A DNA stretch of 5,841 bases from a bacterium (GTDB taxonomy: Bacteria; UBA9089; CG2-30-40-21; SBAY01), in contig JBFLYA010000230.1 of assembly GCA_040757115.1 (NCBI GenBank), positions 1-5,841 on the forward strand, in the 5' to 3' direction. The notes below the pieces were generated by a model. The model was not told the origin of the DNA. It made no database searches and worked only from the letters and a program-made list of their open reading frames with translations. Positions within the stretch are counted from its first letter, which is position 1. Every line of letters begins with the position of its first letter. The position numbers were made by a program, and so were the translations under genes. Below are positions 1-5,359 of this stretch, piece by piece.

Positions 1-2
1 TT

Positions 3-212
3 ATGAAATACAAAGTTAATCTTAAAAAAACTGATGAGGGTTATTCTGTGTGGGTACCTGGTTTGCCAGGTTGTTGGTCACAAGGACAAACTGAAAAAGA
101 ATCTTTGGAAAATATTAAGGATGCTATTCAATCATATCTAGCGACCGTTGAAGATATAATCAAGGATAAAGAATTACGGTTAGTAGAGGTGAAAGAGATA
201 AGTTATGCCTAA
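3..212 (+). CDS. hicB: HicB-family antitoxin
   Basis: This 69-residue protein matches the short HicB family, which neutralises the HicA mRNA interferase by binding it and often represses the operon. The diagnostic segment is residues 13-30 (GYSVWVPGLPGCWSQGQT), followed by the usual ENIKDAI helix at about residues 36-42. This is the partial RNase H-like fold of HicB. There is no C-terminal helix-turn-helix or ribbon-helix-helix extension, so DNA binding is not evident. The stop codon overlaps the start of the downstream hicA by 8 bp, which implies translational coupling. Only two bases precede the ATG in this window, so the ribosome-binding site and promoter cannot be seen and an upstream start cannot be excluded. 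The family-like beginning (MKYKVNLKKTDEGYSV) supports this start. Confidence 0.9.
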   Translation: MKYKVNLKKTDEGYSVWVPGLPGCWSQGQTEKESLENIKDAIQSYLATVEDIIKDKELRLVEVKEISYA

Positions 213-405
213 TCTACCTGGGGTAAGCCATCAACGAGCTGTGAAAGCTTTTGAAAAGGTTGGCTTTTGGATTGCAAGACAAGGGAAACATATAACAATG
301 ACAAATGGGGAGCGGATAATTACCATTCCCAGAGCAAATCCAGTTGACGCTTTTACAATGGCAGGTCTTGTAAGAGATGCCGGTTTGGGTGGTGTCTTAA
401 TCTAG
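205..405 (+). CDS. hicA: HicA-family mRNA interferase toxin
   Basis: This 66-residue protein belongs to the HicA/YcfA family, small double-stranded-RNA-binding-fold ribonucleases that cleave mRNA and are held in check by HicB. Visible features are the N-terminal LPGVS start, the AVKAFEKVGF helix (residues 12-21), and RQGKHI (25-30) with His29 in the position of the catalytic histidine. The basic strand ITIPRAN (39-45) and the GLVRDAGL helix (54-61) follow. The gene begins inside hicB (8 bp overlap) with only a weak purine-rich upstream sequence, so translation is probably coupled to hicB. The order hicB then hicA is the reverse of the E. coli operon but is common in this subfamily. The C-terminus is short: after DAGL, homologues usually continue with a VEEF-like helix, whereas this one ends GGVLI. 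The end may have been worn away, and toxicity is unproven. Confidence 0.88.
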   Translation: MPNLPGVSHQRAVKAFEKVGFWIARQGKHITMTNGERIITIPRANPVDAFTMAGLVRDAGLGGVLI

Positions 406-428
406 CATAAAGGTTGAAATAGTGTAAG

Positions 429-535
429 AAAAGGAGATATGGGGATTATGGAGATTAGGAGATAAATTCATTCTAAAATTTTGGAAAGGACAATGAATAA
501 TCTCCATATCTCCCTTTATCTCCTTATCCCCTTTT
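429..535. repeat. Long GA/CT-rich imperfect palindrome
   Basis: The left arm (about 429-473) is purine-rich, built from ggagat/ggattat-like units. The right arm (about 491-535) is its imperfect reverse complement, built from atctcc units, so the segment can fold into a roughly 45-bp hairpin with a loop of about 17 bases. A shorter outer inverted repeat, AATAGTG (418-424) with CACTATT (559-565), surrounds it. There is no coding content. Two palindromes of the same style but different sequence occur at 5267-5341 and 5402-5494. No T-tract follows directly, so it is not a standard terminator, although a read-through barrier after hicA is possible. Confidence 0.75.
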
Positions 536-623
536 GGACACCAAATCTGCATAGATTTCACTATTAGCGTTATTTTCAGACACCACCCAATTTTACACCA
601 TAAACAAGGAATTCAAACTTAAA

Positions 624-652
624 ACTTACTCCTAAGTCTCAATGGGGTAAGT
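624..652 (+). other. Small hairpin upstream of element A
   Basis: ACTTACTCC (624-632) pairs with GGGGTAAGT (644-652) in a 9-bp stem with one G-T wobble and an 11-base loop. No run of T follows, so it is not an obvious Rho-independent terminator. The sequence directly after it (tatttaaccg) resembles the sequence just after the stop codons of the two paralogous genes at 831 and 1995, so it may be the outer edge of the neighbouring repeat family. Confidence 0.35.
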
Positions 653-657
653 ATTTA

Positions 658-802
658 ACCGCAGAGACGCAGAGGAAAAACAGGAGATAGATTAAATTAA
701 ATTCCTGAAAAGGCAGAAGAAACTTTCAGATTTCTCGCAAAGGCGCAAAGGACGCTAAGATGAAAGTCTATATTTTTCTCCGCGACTCTGCGTCTGGGCG
801 GT
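658..802. repeat. MITE-like inverted-repeat element A
   Basis: Terminal inverted repeats bound this 145-bp segment: accgcagagacgcagag (658-674) against ctctgcgtctgggcggt (786-802), pairing at 15 of 17 positions. Inside is a second motif of the same style (ctcgcaaaggcgcaaagg, about 734-751). This belongs to the well-known dispersed 'accgcagagacgcagag' repeats. It has no coding capacity. It stops 28 bp before the start of the next gene, so it forms that gene's 5' flank. It is related at its ends to elements B and C but has a different centre. Confidence 0.75.
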
Positions 803-814
803 GTCTATTCCCTC

Positions 815-820
815 AAGGAG
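815..820 (+). promoter_or_regulatory. Shine-Dalgarno site deciding the 831 start
   Basis: AAGGAG lies 10 bases before the ATG at 831. The same frame is open back to a GTG at 801, but that GTG falls at the edge of element A and has no ribosome-binding site. The ATG at 831 is therefore preferred. Confidence 0.75.
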
Positions 821-830
821 AGAAAAAGTT

Positions 831-1565
831 ATGCAAACACAAACAATATTTAGGATAACAGAACCAATAAGGAAACAAATAATAAAGATAGTTGATGAGC
901 GAATAAGAGAAGACTATGTAACAAAGGGAGATTTTTCTGAACTCAGGTCAATAGTGTGGAGTATTGGGGTTGAAGTAGAGAAATTAGCTGAGGCACAAAA
1001 GAAGACAGAGATAAAAGTAGAAGAATTAGCTGAGGCACAAAAGAAAACAGAGACAAAGGTAGAAGAATTAGCTGAGGCACAAAAGAAGACAGAGGAAGAG
1101 ATACGGACACTTGCAATGGAATTAAAAGAAACAAGGAGAGAACTTAAACAAGATATTAAAGATACCAGGATACAACTGGGTGGTTTAGAAAAGAGTGTCA
1201 GCTACGGATTTGAAAATGAGGCTTATCGAATGCTTCCATTAGTACTAAAAGAAAGATATAACATCCAGATAGACAAGAAATTGATTAGGGTAAAGATGGG
1301 AGAAAAAGAAATAAATATATTTGGAAAAGGGAAGATGAATGGAAAAGAGATATTGATAGTTGGTGAGGCACAACTTAGACTTGATGAGATGCGAAAGGGG
1401 GATAAGGAAAGGATATTTCAGGATTTGGAGAATAAAGTAGAGATAGTGAAGAAGGAATACAAACAAGAGATTGTCCGGTTGTTAATTGCTCATTTTGCTA
1501 CACCTGGATTTATAAAAGAGGCAGAAGGAAGAGGCATAATCGTCATCCAAAGCTTTGAGTGGTAG
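831..1565 (+). CDS. Coiled-coil protein with degenerate PD-(D/E)XK-like C-terminal domain (DUF3782-like)
   Basis: The 244-residue product is soluble, with no signal peptide or membrane segment. Residues about 45-115 form a long charged coiled coil that includes three tandem 14-residue units (50-91, consensus EELAEAQKKTETKV). The C-terminal part (about 125-244) has the layout of a PD-(D/E)XK nuclease-like fold: a helix with Glu130, a strand with EINIF (160-164), then ILIVGEAQL (174-182), and it ends in IIVIQSFEW. This architecture fits proteins often labelled DUF3782 or, misleadingly, 'Chordopoxvirus fusion protein'. The first acidic position is Asn162 rather than Asp, and the ExK motif is Glu179-Ala-Gln181. 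BglII also uses an E-x-Q, so activity is not ruled out. A paralogue follows at 1995. The function is unknown; a nucleic-acid role is an inference from the fold. Confidence 0.8.
   Translation: MQTQTIFRITEPIRKQIIKIVDERIREDYVTKGDFSELRSIVWSIGVEVEKLAEAQKKTEIKVEELAEAQKKTETKVEELAEAQKKTEEEIRTLAMELKETRRELKQDIKDTRIQLGGLEKSVSYGFENEAYRMLPLVLKERYNIQIDKKLIRVKMGEKEINIFGKGKMNGKEILIVGEAQLRLDEMRKGDKERIFQDLENKVEIVKKEYKQEIVRLLIAHFATPGFIKEAEGRGIIVIQSFEW
978..1103 (+). repeat. Three tandem 42-bp in-frame repeats
   Basis: Three consecutive 42-bp units (978-1019, 1020-1061, 1062-1103) encode EKLAEAQKKTEIKV, EELAEAQKKTETKV and EELAEAQKKTEEEI. Fourteen residues equal two coiled-coil heptads, so gain or loss of a unit keeps both the reading frame and the heptad register. 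The paralogue at 1995 has a single equivalent unit (residues 54-67). The near-identical nucleotides point to recent expansion by slippage or unequal crossing over. Confidence 0.9.
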
Positions 1566-1638
1566 TTATAGAGGGATACTTAACCGTCTTCTCTGGAGTA
1601 CGGTAATCGTTCAGGTGGTAATTCACCGCAAGATGCCA
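1509..1638 (+). repeat. Direct repeat copy 1: shared gene 3' end plus downstream hairpins
   Basis: This 130-bp segment matches 2601-2730 with three differences by eye. The first 57 bp, which encode the last 18 residues and stop of the upstream gene, are identical. The downstream part can form a stem ACCGT-CTTC (1583-1591) with GGAG-t-ACGGT (1595-1604). One of the three differences between copies falls in this stem and changes C-G to T-G, so pairing is kept. A second small hairpin, GGTG/CACC, follows (about 1614-1627). Beyond 1638 the two copies diverge. Confidence 0.9.
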
Positions 1639-1860
1639 CAGAGATGCAGAGAAAAAATTAAAATCTATTCACCAGAGACAGAAATTTCCTTTTTTTGTGC
1701 ATTTGGGGTCTTTCGTTGTTTATTAATCTTTTAATACTTACTTTTGACTAACTGTTTTTAAGCCTTTTTAAACACCAAAAAACGCGAAAAACACGAAAAA
1801 AAGATATTTTCCTCTCTGTTTCTCTGCGTCTCTGCGGTAAAGGATTACCTGAACGATTAC
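1603..1860. repeat. Inverted-repeat element B
   Basis: A perfect 13-bp inverted repeat, gtaatcgttcagg (1603-1615) and cctgaacgattac (1848-1860), bounds the element. Inside it, from 1622, are the arms of the 'accgcagag' repeat family; the right arm (tctctgcgtctctgcggt, about 1820-1837) is intact, while the left arm (1625-1650) is eroded. The left 60-70 bp and right 65-75 bp are almost the same as in element C, but the centre is a different AT-rich sequence with a degraded 'cacgaa' repeat (about 1772-1800). It fills most of the 429-bp gap between the two paralogues, and I see no gene in that gap. Confidence 0.75.
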
Positions 1861-1980
1861 TTTTATATTTTGCTTTTTGCATTTTGAGATTTGGAGGAAA
1901 TTGATAAAAATAAAGGTTTTAAATACCCGCTTAAAAACTACAGTTTCCTGGTTTTGCAGAACTCTAATGGATAATTAATA

Positions 1981-1987
1981 AAAGGAG
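1981..1987 (+). promoter_or_regulatory. Shine-Dalgarno site for the 1995 gene
   Basis: AAAGGAG is followed by a 7-base spacer and the ATG at 1995, which is a near-ideal arrangement and fixes the start. No convincing -35/-10 pair was found in the AT-rich leader between 1861 and 1980. Confidence 0.8.
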
Positions 1988-1994
1988 AAAAAGT

Positions 1995-2657
1995 ATGGCT
2001 GTTTCATTACTAAAAACAGAAGAGGAACATATTCTTAGAGTCTTACCTACCTTGTTAAAAAGGGATGAACAATTCAAGGGTTCTCTCTATACCATCTTAG
2101 GAGAAACCTTTATTAAAAGGGATGACTTCTCTGAACTTAAGGGTATTGTAAAGGAACTTGCACTTGCACAGAAAAAGACAGAGGAGGAACTTAGATTACT
2201 GGCATCAGAAGTAAAGATTACCAGAAAAGAACTTAAGGATGATATTAAGGATACCAGAATAAACTTAAGTGGATTAGGTAAAAGTATGAGCTACGCCTTA
2301 GAAAATGAAGCATTTCGAATGATTCCTGGCGTATTGAAGGAAAAATATGGCATTCAGCTAAAAGAAAAGCTTATCAGGACAAAACTTGGGAAGAAAGAGA
2401 TAAACATATTCGGTAAAGCTGAAATAAATGGGGAGGAGGTAGTGCTCGTAGGCGAGACACAACTAAGACTGGATGAGACACGGAAGAAAGACAAAGAAGG
2501 TATATTTAAGGACTTAAAAGAAAAAGCAGAGGTAGTAAGTAAGGAATATCAAGGGAAAAGGATAGAGAAGTTGTTAATTGCCCATTTTGCTACCCCGGGG
2601 TTTATAAAAGAGGCAGAAGGAAGAGGCATAATCGTCATCCAAAGCTTTGAGTGGTAG
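1995..2657 (+). CDS. Paralogue of the 831 gene: coiled-coil, PD-(D/E)XK-like protein
   Basis: The 220-residue product has the same layout as its neighbour. Residues 10-50 (ILRVLPTLLKRDEQFKGSLY then ILGETFIKRDDFSEL) resemble the usual N-terminus of this DUF3782-like family. They are followed by a shorter coiled coil (about 50-95) containing one LALAQKKTEEEL unit, and then the C-terminal domain. Equivalent motif positions are Glu104, Asn137 in EINIF, and Glu154-Thr-Gln156, so both paralogues carry the same Asn and E-x-Q variant of the PD-(D/E)XK motif. The body has diverged from the 831 gene, but the last 18 residues, from FIKEAEGRG to QSFEW, are identical also in DNA, which suggests gene conversion. 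There is no signal peptide. The function is unknown. Either the two partner through their coiled coils or one is a spare copy; the sequence does not say which. Confidence 0.8.
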   Translation: MAVSLLKTEEEHILRVLPTLLKRDEQFKGSLYTILGETFIKRDDFSELKGIVKELALAQKKTEEELRLLASEVKITRKELKDDIKDTRINLSGLGKSMSYALENEAFRMIPGVLKEKYGIQLKEKLIRTKLGKKEINIFGKAEINGEEVVLVGETQLRLDETRKKDKEGIFKDLKEKAEVVSKEYQGKRIEKLLIAHFATPGFIKEAEGRGIIVIQSFEW

Positions 2658-2730
2658 TTATAGAGGAATATTTAACCGTCTCCTCTGGAGTACGGTAATC
2701 GTTCAGGTGGTAATTCACCGCAAGATGCCA
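2601..2730 (+). repeat. Direct repeat copy 2: shared gene 3' end plus downstream hairpins
   Basis: This matches 1509-1638 with an exact offset of 1092 bp and no length change. It carries the same hairpin in canonical form, ACCGT-CTCC (2675-2683) with GGAG-t-ACGGT. It ends at agatgcca (2730), in what would be the left arm of element B; the rest of that element is absent here. The argD start codon lies 47 bp beyond. Confidence 0.9.
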
Positions 2731-2768
2731 AAATTTCTTCAACACGACACTACGAACGGTTTGTTGGT

Positions 2769-2774
2769 TATAAT
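2769..2774 (+). promoter_or_regulatory. Possible -10 box immediately before argD
   Basis: A perfect TATAAT lies three bases before the argD ATG. The best -35 candidate (ACGACA, 2744-2749) is weak and has a 19-base spacer. Together with the absence of a Shine-Dalgarno sequence, this raises the possibility of a leaderless argD transcript. In an AT-rich sequence a TATAAT can also occur by chance. Confidence 0.3.
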
Positions 2775-2777
2775 TTT

Positions 2778-3983
2778 ATGATTACTCAAAAACAAATTAT
2801 TGAACAAGAAAAAAGATTTATGGTTCCTGTCTATAAACGCTTTCCAGTATGTTTTGTCAAAGGGAAAGGGATTAAAATCTGGGATATTAATGGTAAAGAA
2901 TACTTAGATTTCTTTGGACAGGGAGTAAATAGTATTGGACATAGCCATCCTCAGTTAGTCAGGGCGATTACAGAACAGGCAAATAACCTGATACATTTTT
3001 CCAATCTTTATTATACCATTCCACAGATAGAATTAGCTCAGAAATTGGCTTCAATATCCTTTGAAGGGAAGGTATTTTTTGCCAATAGTGGGGCGGAGGC
3101 AAATGAAGCCGCAATTAAACTTGCCAGAATATACGGTCAGGGTAAATATGAAATAATTACAATGACCGGCTCATTTCACGGAAGAACATTAGCTACCTTA
3201 ACAGCTACAGGTCAGGATAAAATACATAAAGGATTTGAGCCATTGGTTGAGGGTTTTAAGTATGCGCCATTCAATAACCTTGACGAGGTAGAAAAGGCTA
3301 TCACCCCATCTACCTGTGCCATCCTGATTGAACCAATTCAAGGAGAAGGAGGCGTTAATGTTGCAGACGAACAATATTTAAAAGGATTGCGTGCCTTGTG
3401 TGATGAACATAAAATATTGCTTATTTTAGACGAAGTCCAGACAGGAATTGGTCGAACAGGCAAGATGTTTGGCTACGAGCATTACGGGATTGTCCCGGAT
3501 ATTATCACCCTGGCGAAATGGCTGGGAAGTGGTCTGCCAATTGGGGCAATGGTCGCCAAACCTGAATTAGCTGACCTTTTTACACCAGGAACGCATGCCT
3601 CTACTTTCGGCGGAAATCCTTTAGTCTGTGCCGGAACATTAGCCGTGATTAATGCCATTATCGAAGAAAATCTGGTTGAAAATGCAAAAGAGATAGGTAA
3701 CTATCTCTTTAATCGACTATCTGAATTAAAAGATAAATATAGCTTCATAAAAGAGGTGCGAGGAAAAGGATTAATGATTGGTCTGGAGCTTGAGTTTCCA
3801 GGACAGCCAATTGTTAGTACCTGTCTGGAACAGGGATTAATTATTAATTGCACCGTAGAAAAGGTTTTGCGGTTACTACCACCATTAATTGTGACCAAAC
3901 AGGATGTAGATGAAGCCGTAAAAATACTGGATAAAGTGATTTTTTTCACCGCAGAGGCGCAGAGGACGCAGAGAAAAAATTAA
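2778..3983 (+). CDS. argD: Acetylornithine aminotransferase
   Basis: This PLP-dependent class-III aminotransferase (401 residues) converts N-acetylglutamate semialdehyde to N-acetylornithine in cytoplasmic arginine synthesis; ArgD enzymes may also serve the equivalent lysine step. Visible motifs are NSGAEANE (103-110, phosphate binding), GSFHGRT (131-137, with the aromatic that stacks on PLP), EPIQGEGG (185-192), DEVQTGIGRTG (218-228), the Schiff-base lysine Lys247 in LAKWLGSGLPIGA, STFGGNP (275-281), and Arg365 in VLRLLPPL for the substrate carboxylate. The N-terminus aligns with the family, which supports the ATG at 2778 although there is no Shine-Dalgarno sequence. The family match ends near residue 388 (ILDKVI); the tail FFTAEAQRTQRKN and the stop codon come from element C. 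Ornithine or GABA aminotransferase is the main alternative, but argF next door favours argD. Confidence 0.92.
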   Translation: MITQKQIIEQEKRFMVPVYKRFPVCFVKGKGIKIWDINGKEYLDFFGQGVNSIGHSHPQLVRAITEQANNLIHFSNLYYTIPQIELAQKLASISFEGKVFFANSGAEANEAAIKLARIYGQGKYEIITMTGSFHGRTLATLTATGQDKIHKGFEPLVEGFKYAPFNNLDEVEKAITPSTCAILIEPIQGEGGVNVADEQYLKGLRALCDEHKILLILDEVQTGIGRTGKMFGYEHYGIVPDIITLAKWLGSGLPIGAMVAKPELADLFTPGTHASTFGGNPLVCAGTLAVINAIIEENLVENAKEIGNYLFNRLSELKDKYSFIKEVRGKGLMIGLELEFPGQPIVSTCLEQGLIINCTVEKVLRLLPPLIVTKQDVDEAVKILDKVIFFTAEAQRTQRKN

Positions 3984-4134
3984 AATCTATTCACCAGAAA
4001 CAGAAATTTCCTTTTTTTGTGCATTTCGTGTCCTTCGTGCTCTTCGTGGTGAATAGTTACGAAAAACACAAAAAAAGATATTTTCCTCTCTGTTTCTCTG
4101 CGTCTCTGCGGTAAAGGATTACCCGAACGGTTAC
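3945..4134. repeat. Inverted-repeat element C, inserted at the argD 3' end
   Basis: The left arm, accgcagaggcgcagagg (3948-3965), begins inside the argD reading frame. The right arm, tctctgcgtctctgcggt (about 4095-4112), is followed by aaggattacccgaacggtta (4113-4132), which matches the right end of element B with two changes. The centre (4025-4053) is a 'cttcgtg' tract that reads on the other strand as ttcaccacgaagagcacgaa, a second well-known dispersed repeat nested in the first. The element supplies argD's stop (3981-3983) and fills nearly all of the 182-bp argD-argF gap. No terminator or promoter is obvious in it. Confidence 0.8.
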
Positions 4135-4151
4135 ATTTCTTTGTGGCAAAA

Positions 4152-4158
4152 AAAGGAG
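4152..4158 (+). promoter_or_regulatory. Shine-Dalgarno site for argF
   Basis: AAAGGAG lies 7 bases before the ATG at 4166, an ideal spacing. It sits just outside the right end of element C, so the insertion left argF's translation signal intact. Confidence 0.8.
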
Positions 4159-4165
4159 AGTTAAA

Positions 4166-5092
4166 ATGGGAAAGCGGGATTTATTATCTGTGACTGATTT
4201 AGATGTTGCGGATATACGATGGATATTTGAACTAACGGATTCCATATTAAAGAAAGACCAGAGTGGGGAAAAATATCTTCCGCTGGCTAATAAATCTATT
4301 GCCTTAATCTTCCAAAAACCATCCACAAGAACCAGGATTTCTTTTGAAGTTGCCATCCACCAATTAGGTGGTCAGGCAATATTCTTACGCCAGGATGAAA
4401 TTCAACTCGGAATAAGAGAACCTATTGAAGATATTAGCAAAACACTCTCACAATATGTCCAGTTAATTACTGCCAGAACTTACGCTCATAAAGATGTTGA
4501 ACTCCTGGCTAAATATGCCTATGTCCCGGTAATTAATGCTTTATCAGACCAATTTCATCCCTGCCAGGCATTATCTGATGTCTATACTATCTGGAAAAAG
4601 AAAGGGAAGATTACGGGGTTAAATTTAACTTTTATTGGTGATGGTGCAAATAATATTTCTAACAGTTTAATTTTAATCTCAGCAATGATGGGAATGAATA
4701 TCACGGTGGCGACTCCAGCCAAATATATGCCTGAACAAGAAATAATTTCCAGGGCAAAGGAAATTTCCGCAAACTCAAAAAGTCAAATAAAAATCATCCA
4801 CGACCCATTAGAGGCGGCTCGTGAGGCAGATATAATTTATACGGATGTCTGGACAAGTATGGGGCAAGAGGAAGAAGAAGAAACAAGGAAAAAGATTTTT
4901 GCACCGTATCAAGTAAATAGTGCTATGCTTAATTCTGCAAAAGATGATTGTCTGTTAATGCACTGTCTTCCCGCTCACCGTGGAGAAGAAGTTACCGCAG
5001 AGGTTTTAGATAGTCAACATTCTATTGTTTTTGAACAGGCAAAAAATAAACTTCTTGTGCAAAAAGGGATTTTGGTATTTTTAATAGTATAG
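4166..5092 (+). CDS. argF: Ornithine carbamoyltransferase
   Basis: This 308-residue protein has the usual length for the anabolic enzyme, which makes citrulline from ornithine and carbamoyl phosphate in the cytoplasm. The carbamoyl-phosphate site is STRTRISFE (53-61), with Arg104 and HPCQALSD (131-138). The ornithine domain shows FIGDGANNISNS (156-167), DVWTSMGQE (227-235) containing the SMG loop specific for ornithine rather than aspartate or putrescine enzymes, and HCLPAHRGEEV (266-276) with the conserved cysteine. The C-terminus (VFEQAKNKLLVQKGILV) is typical and complete. It follows argD in the order seen in many argCJBDF operons, though repeat DNA separates the two and co-transcription is uncertain. 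No argG follows in the window. No ARG box was recognised. Confidence 0.96.
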   Translation: MGKRDLLSVTDLDVADIRWIFELTDSILKKDQSGEKYLPLANKSIALIFQKPSTRTRISFEVAIHQLGGQAIFLRQDEIQLGIREPIEDISKTLSQYVQLITARTYAHKDVELLAKYAYVPVINALSDQFHPCQALSDVYTIWKKKGKITGLNLTFIGDGANNISNSLILISAMMGMNITVATPAKYMPEQEIISRAKEISANSKSQIKIIHDPLEAAREADIIYTDVWTSMGQEEEEETRKKIFAPYQVNSAMLNSAKDDCLLMHCLPAHRGEEVTAEVLDSQHSIVFEQAKNKLLVQKGILVFLIV

Positions 5093-5106
5093 GAATTTCT
5101 TTTTTG

Positions 5107-5126
5107 GGACGCAGATGAACGCAGAT
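5107..5126. repeat. Dispersed 'ggacgcagatgaacgcagat' repeat motif
   Basis: This 20-bp motif is common as a dispersed repeat in environmental bacterial genomes. Here it overlaps the apparent start codon (ATG at 5115) of the broken GxxExxY gene, so that gene's N-terminus (MNADFQDF) is partly repeat-encoded. It lies 14 bp after the argF stop. No hairpin with a T-tract that could terminate argF is seen around it. Confidence 0.55.
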
Positions 5127-5219
5127 TTTCAAGATTTTAAAATAAAGAATTGACCGAGAAGATCATAAAGGCATTCTACAAAGTTTATAATACCCTTGTA
5201 TATGGTTTTCTGGAGAAAC

Positions 5220-5359
5220 GCTCATGCCCACAGGGAGTGGGCACAAAGGAGGATGAAAATCGGGCATAGAGATTAGAGATTGGAGATTAGAGATTAGCAA
5301 GAGTGCAGGTTCTAATTCACTAATTCTCTAATCTCTAATTAACTATTTTCAGGGGAAAC
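5220..5359. repeat. Unknown small element, copy E1 (head, palindrome, tail)
   Basis: The unit is 140 bp and is directly followed by a second copy. Its head (5220-5260) contains a hairpin and ends acaaaggaggatgaaaat. The centre is an imperfect palindrome: AGAGATT-type repeats at 5267-5297 against CTAATCTCT-type repeats at 5312-5341. The tail is attttcaggggaaac (5345-5359). GAAAAT at the head's end (5255-5260) and ATTTTC (5345-5350) are inverted around the palindrome. The 14 bp just left of the unit (ttttctggagaaac, 5206-5219) resemble the tail, like a target duplication. It has no coding capacity and I do not recognise the family. Confidence 0.6.
5225..5243 (+). other. Head hairpin of E1
   Basis: TGCCCAC (5225-5231) pairs with GTGGGCA (5237-5243), a 7-bp stem with the loop AGGGA. 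It is followed at once by caaaggagg, which includes a full anti-16S complement (AAAGGAGG, 5245-5252). The matching hairpin in E2 has a compensatory base pair change. Confidence 0.6.

Noticed and set aside
801-830. GTG start giving a 254-residue version of the first coiled-coil protein
   Set aside because: It has no Shine-Dalgarno site, starts within the last bases of element A, and would put the true AAGGAG site inside the coding region.
943-1134. Minus-strand leucine-rich open reading frame
   Set aside because: It is an antisense shadow of the 42-bp coiled-coil repeats, with no start signal.
1901-1978. 25-codon reading frame from TTG after GGAGG
   Set aside because: The spacer is only three bases, the product resembles nothing known, and it lies in an AT-rich leader where such frames arise by chance.
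4057-4356. Minus-strand 99-residue open reading frame
   Set aside because: It is antisense to the argF start and element C; its C-terminal RRDAEKQRG is simply translated repeat.
5085-5112. Rho-independent terminator after argF
   Set aside because: A short T-run is present but no stable GC-containing stem precedes it.
5220-5260. A known riboswitch (c-di-GMP, ZTP, fluoride or guanidine type) in the E1/E2 heads
   Set aside because: The hairpin and flanks do not match the conserved cores I know for these classes, and no regulated gene follows closely.
5206-5266. The head's final gatgaaaat as the displaced continuation (YEN) of the interrupted GxxExxY gene
   Set aside because: The same bases occur in the second unit, so they belong to the element rather than to the host gene.
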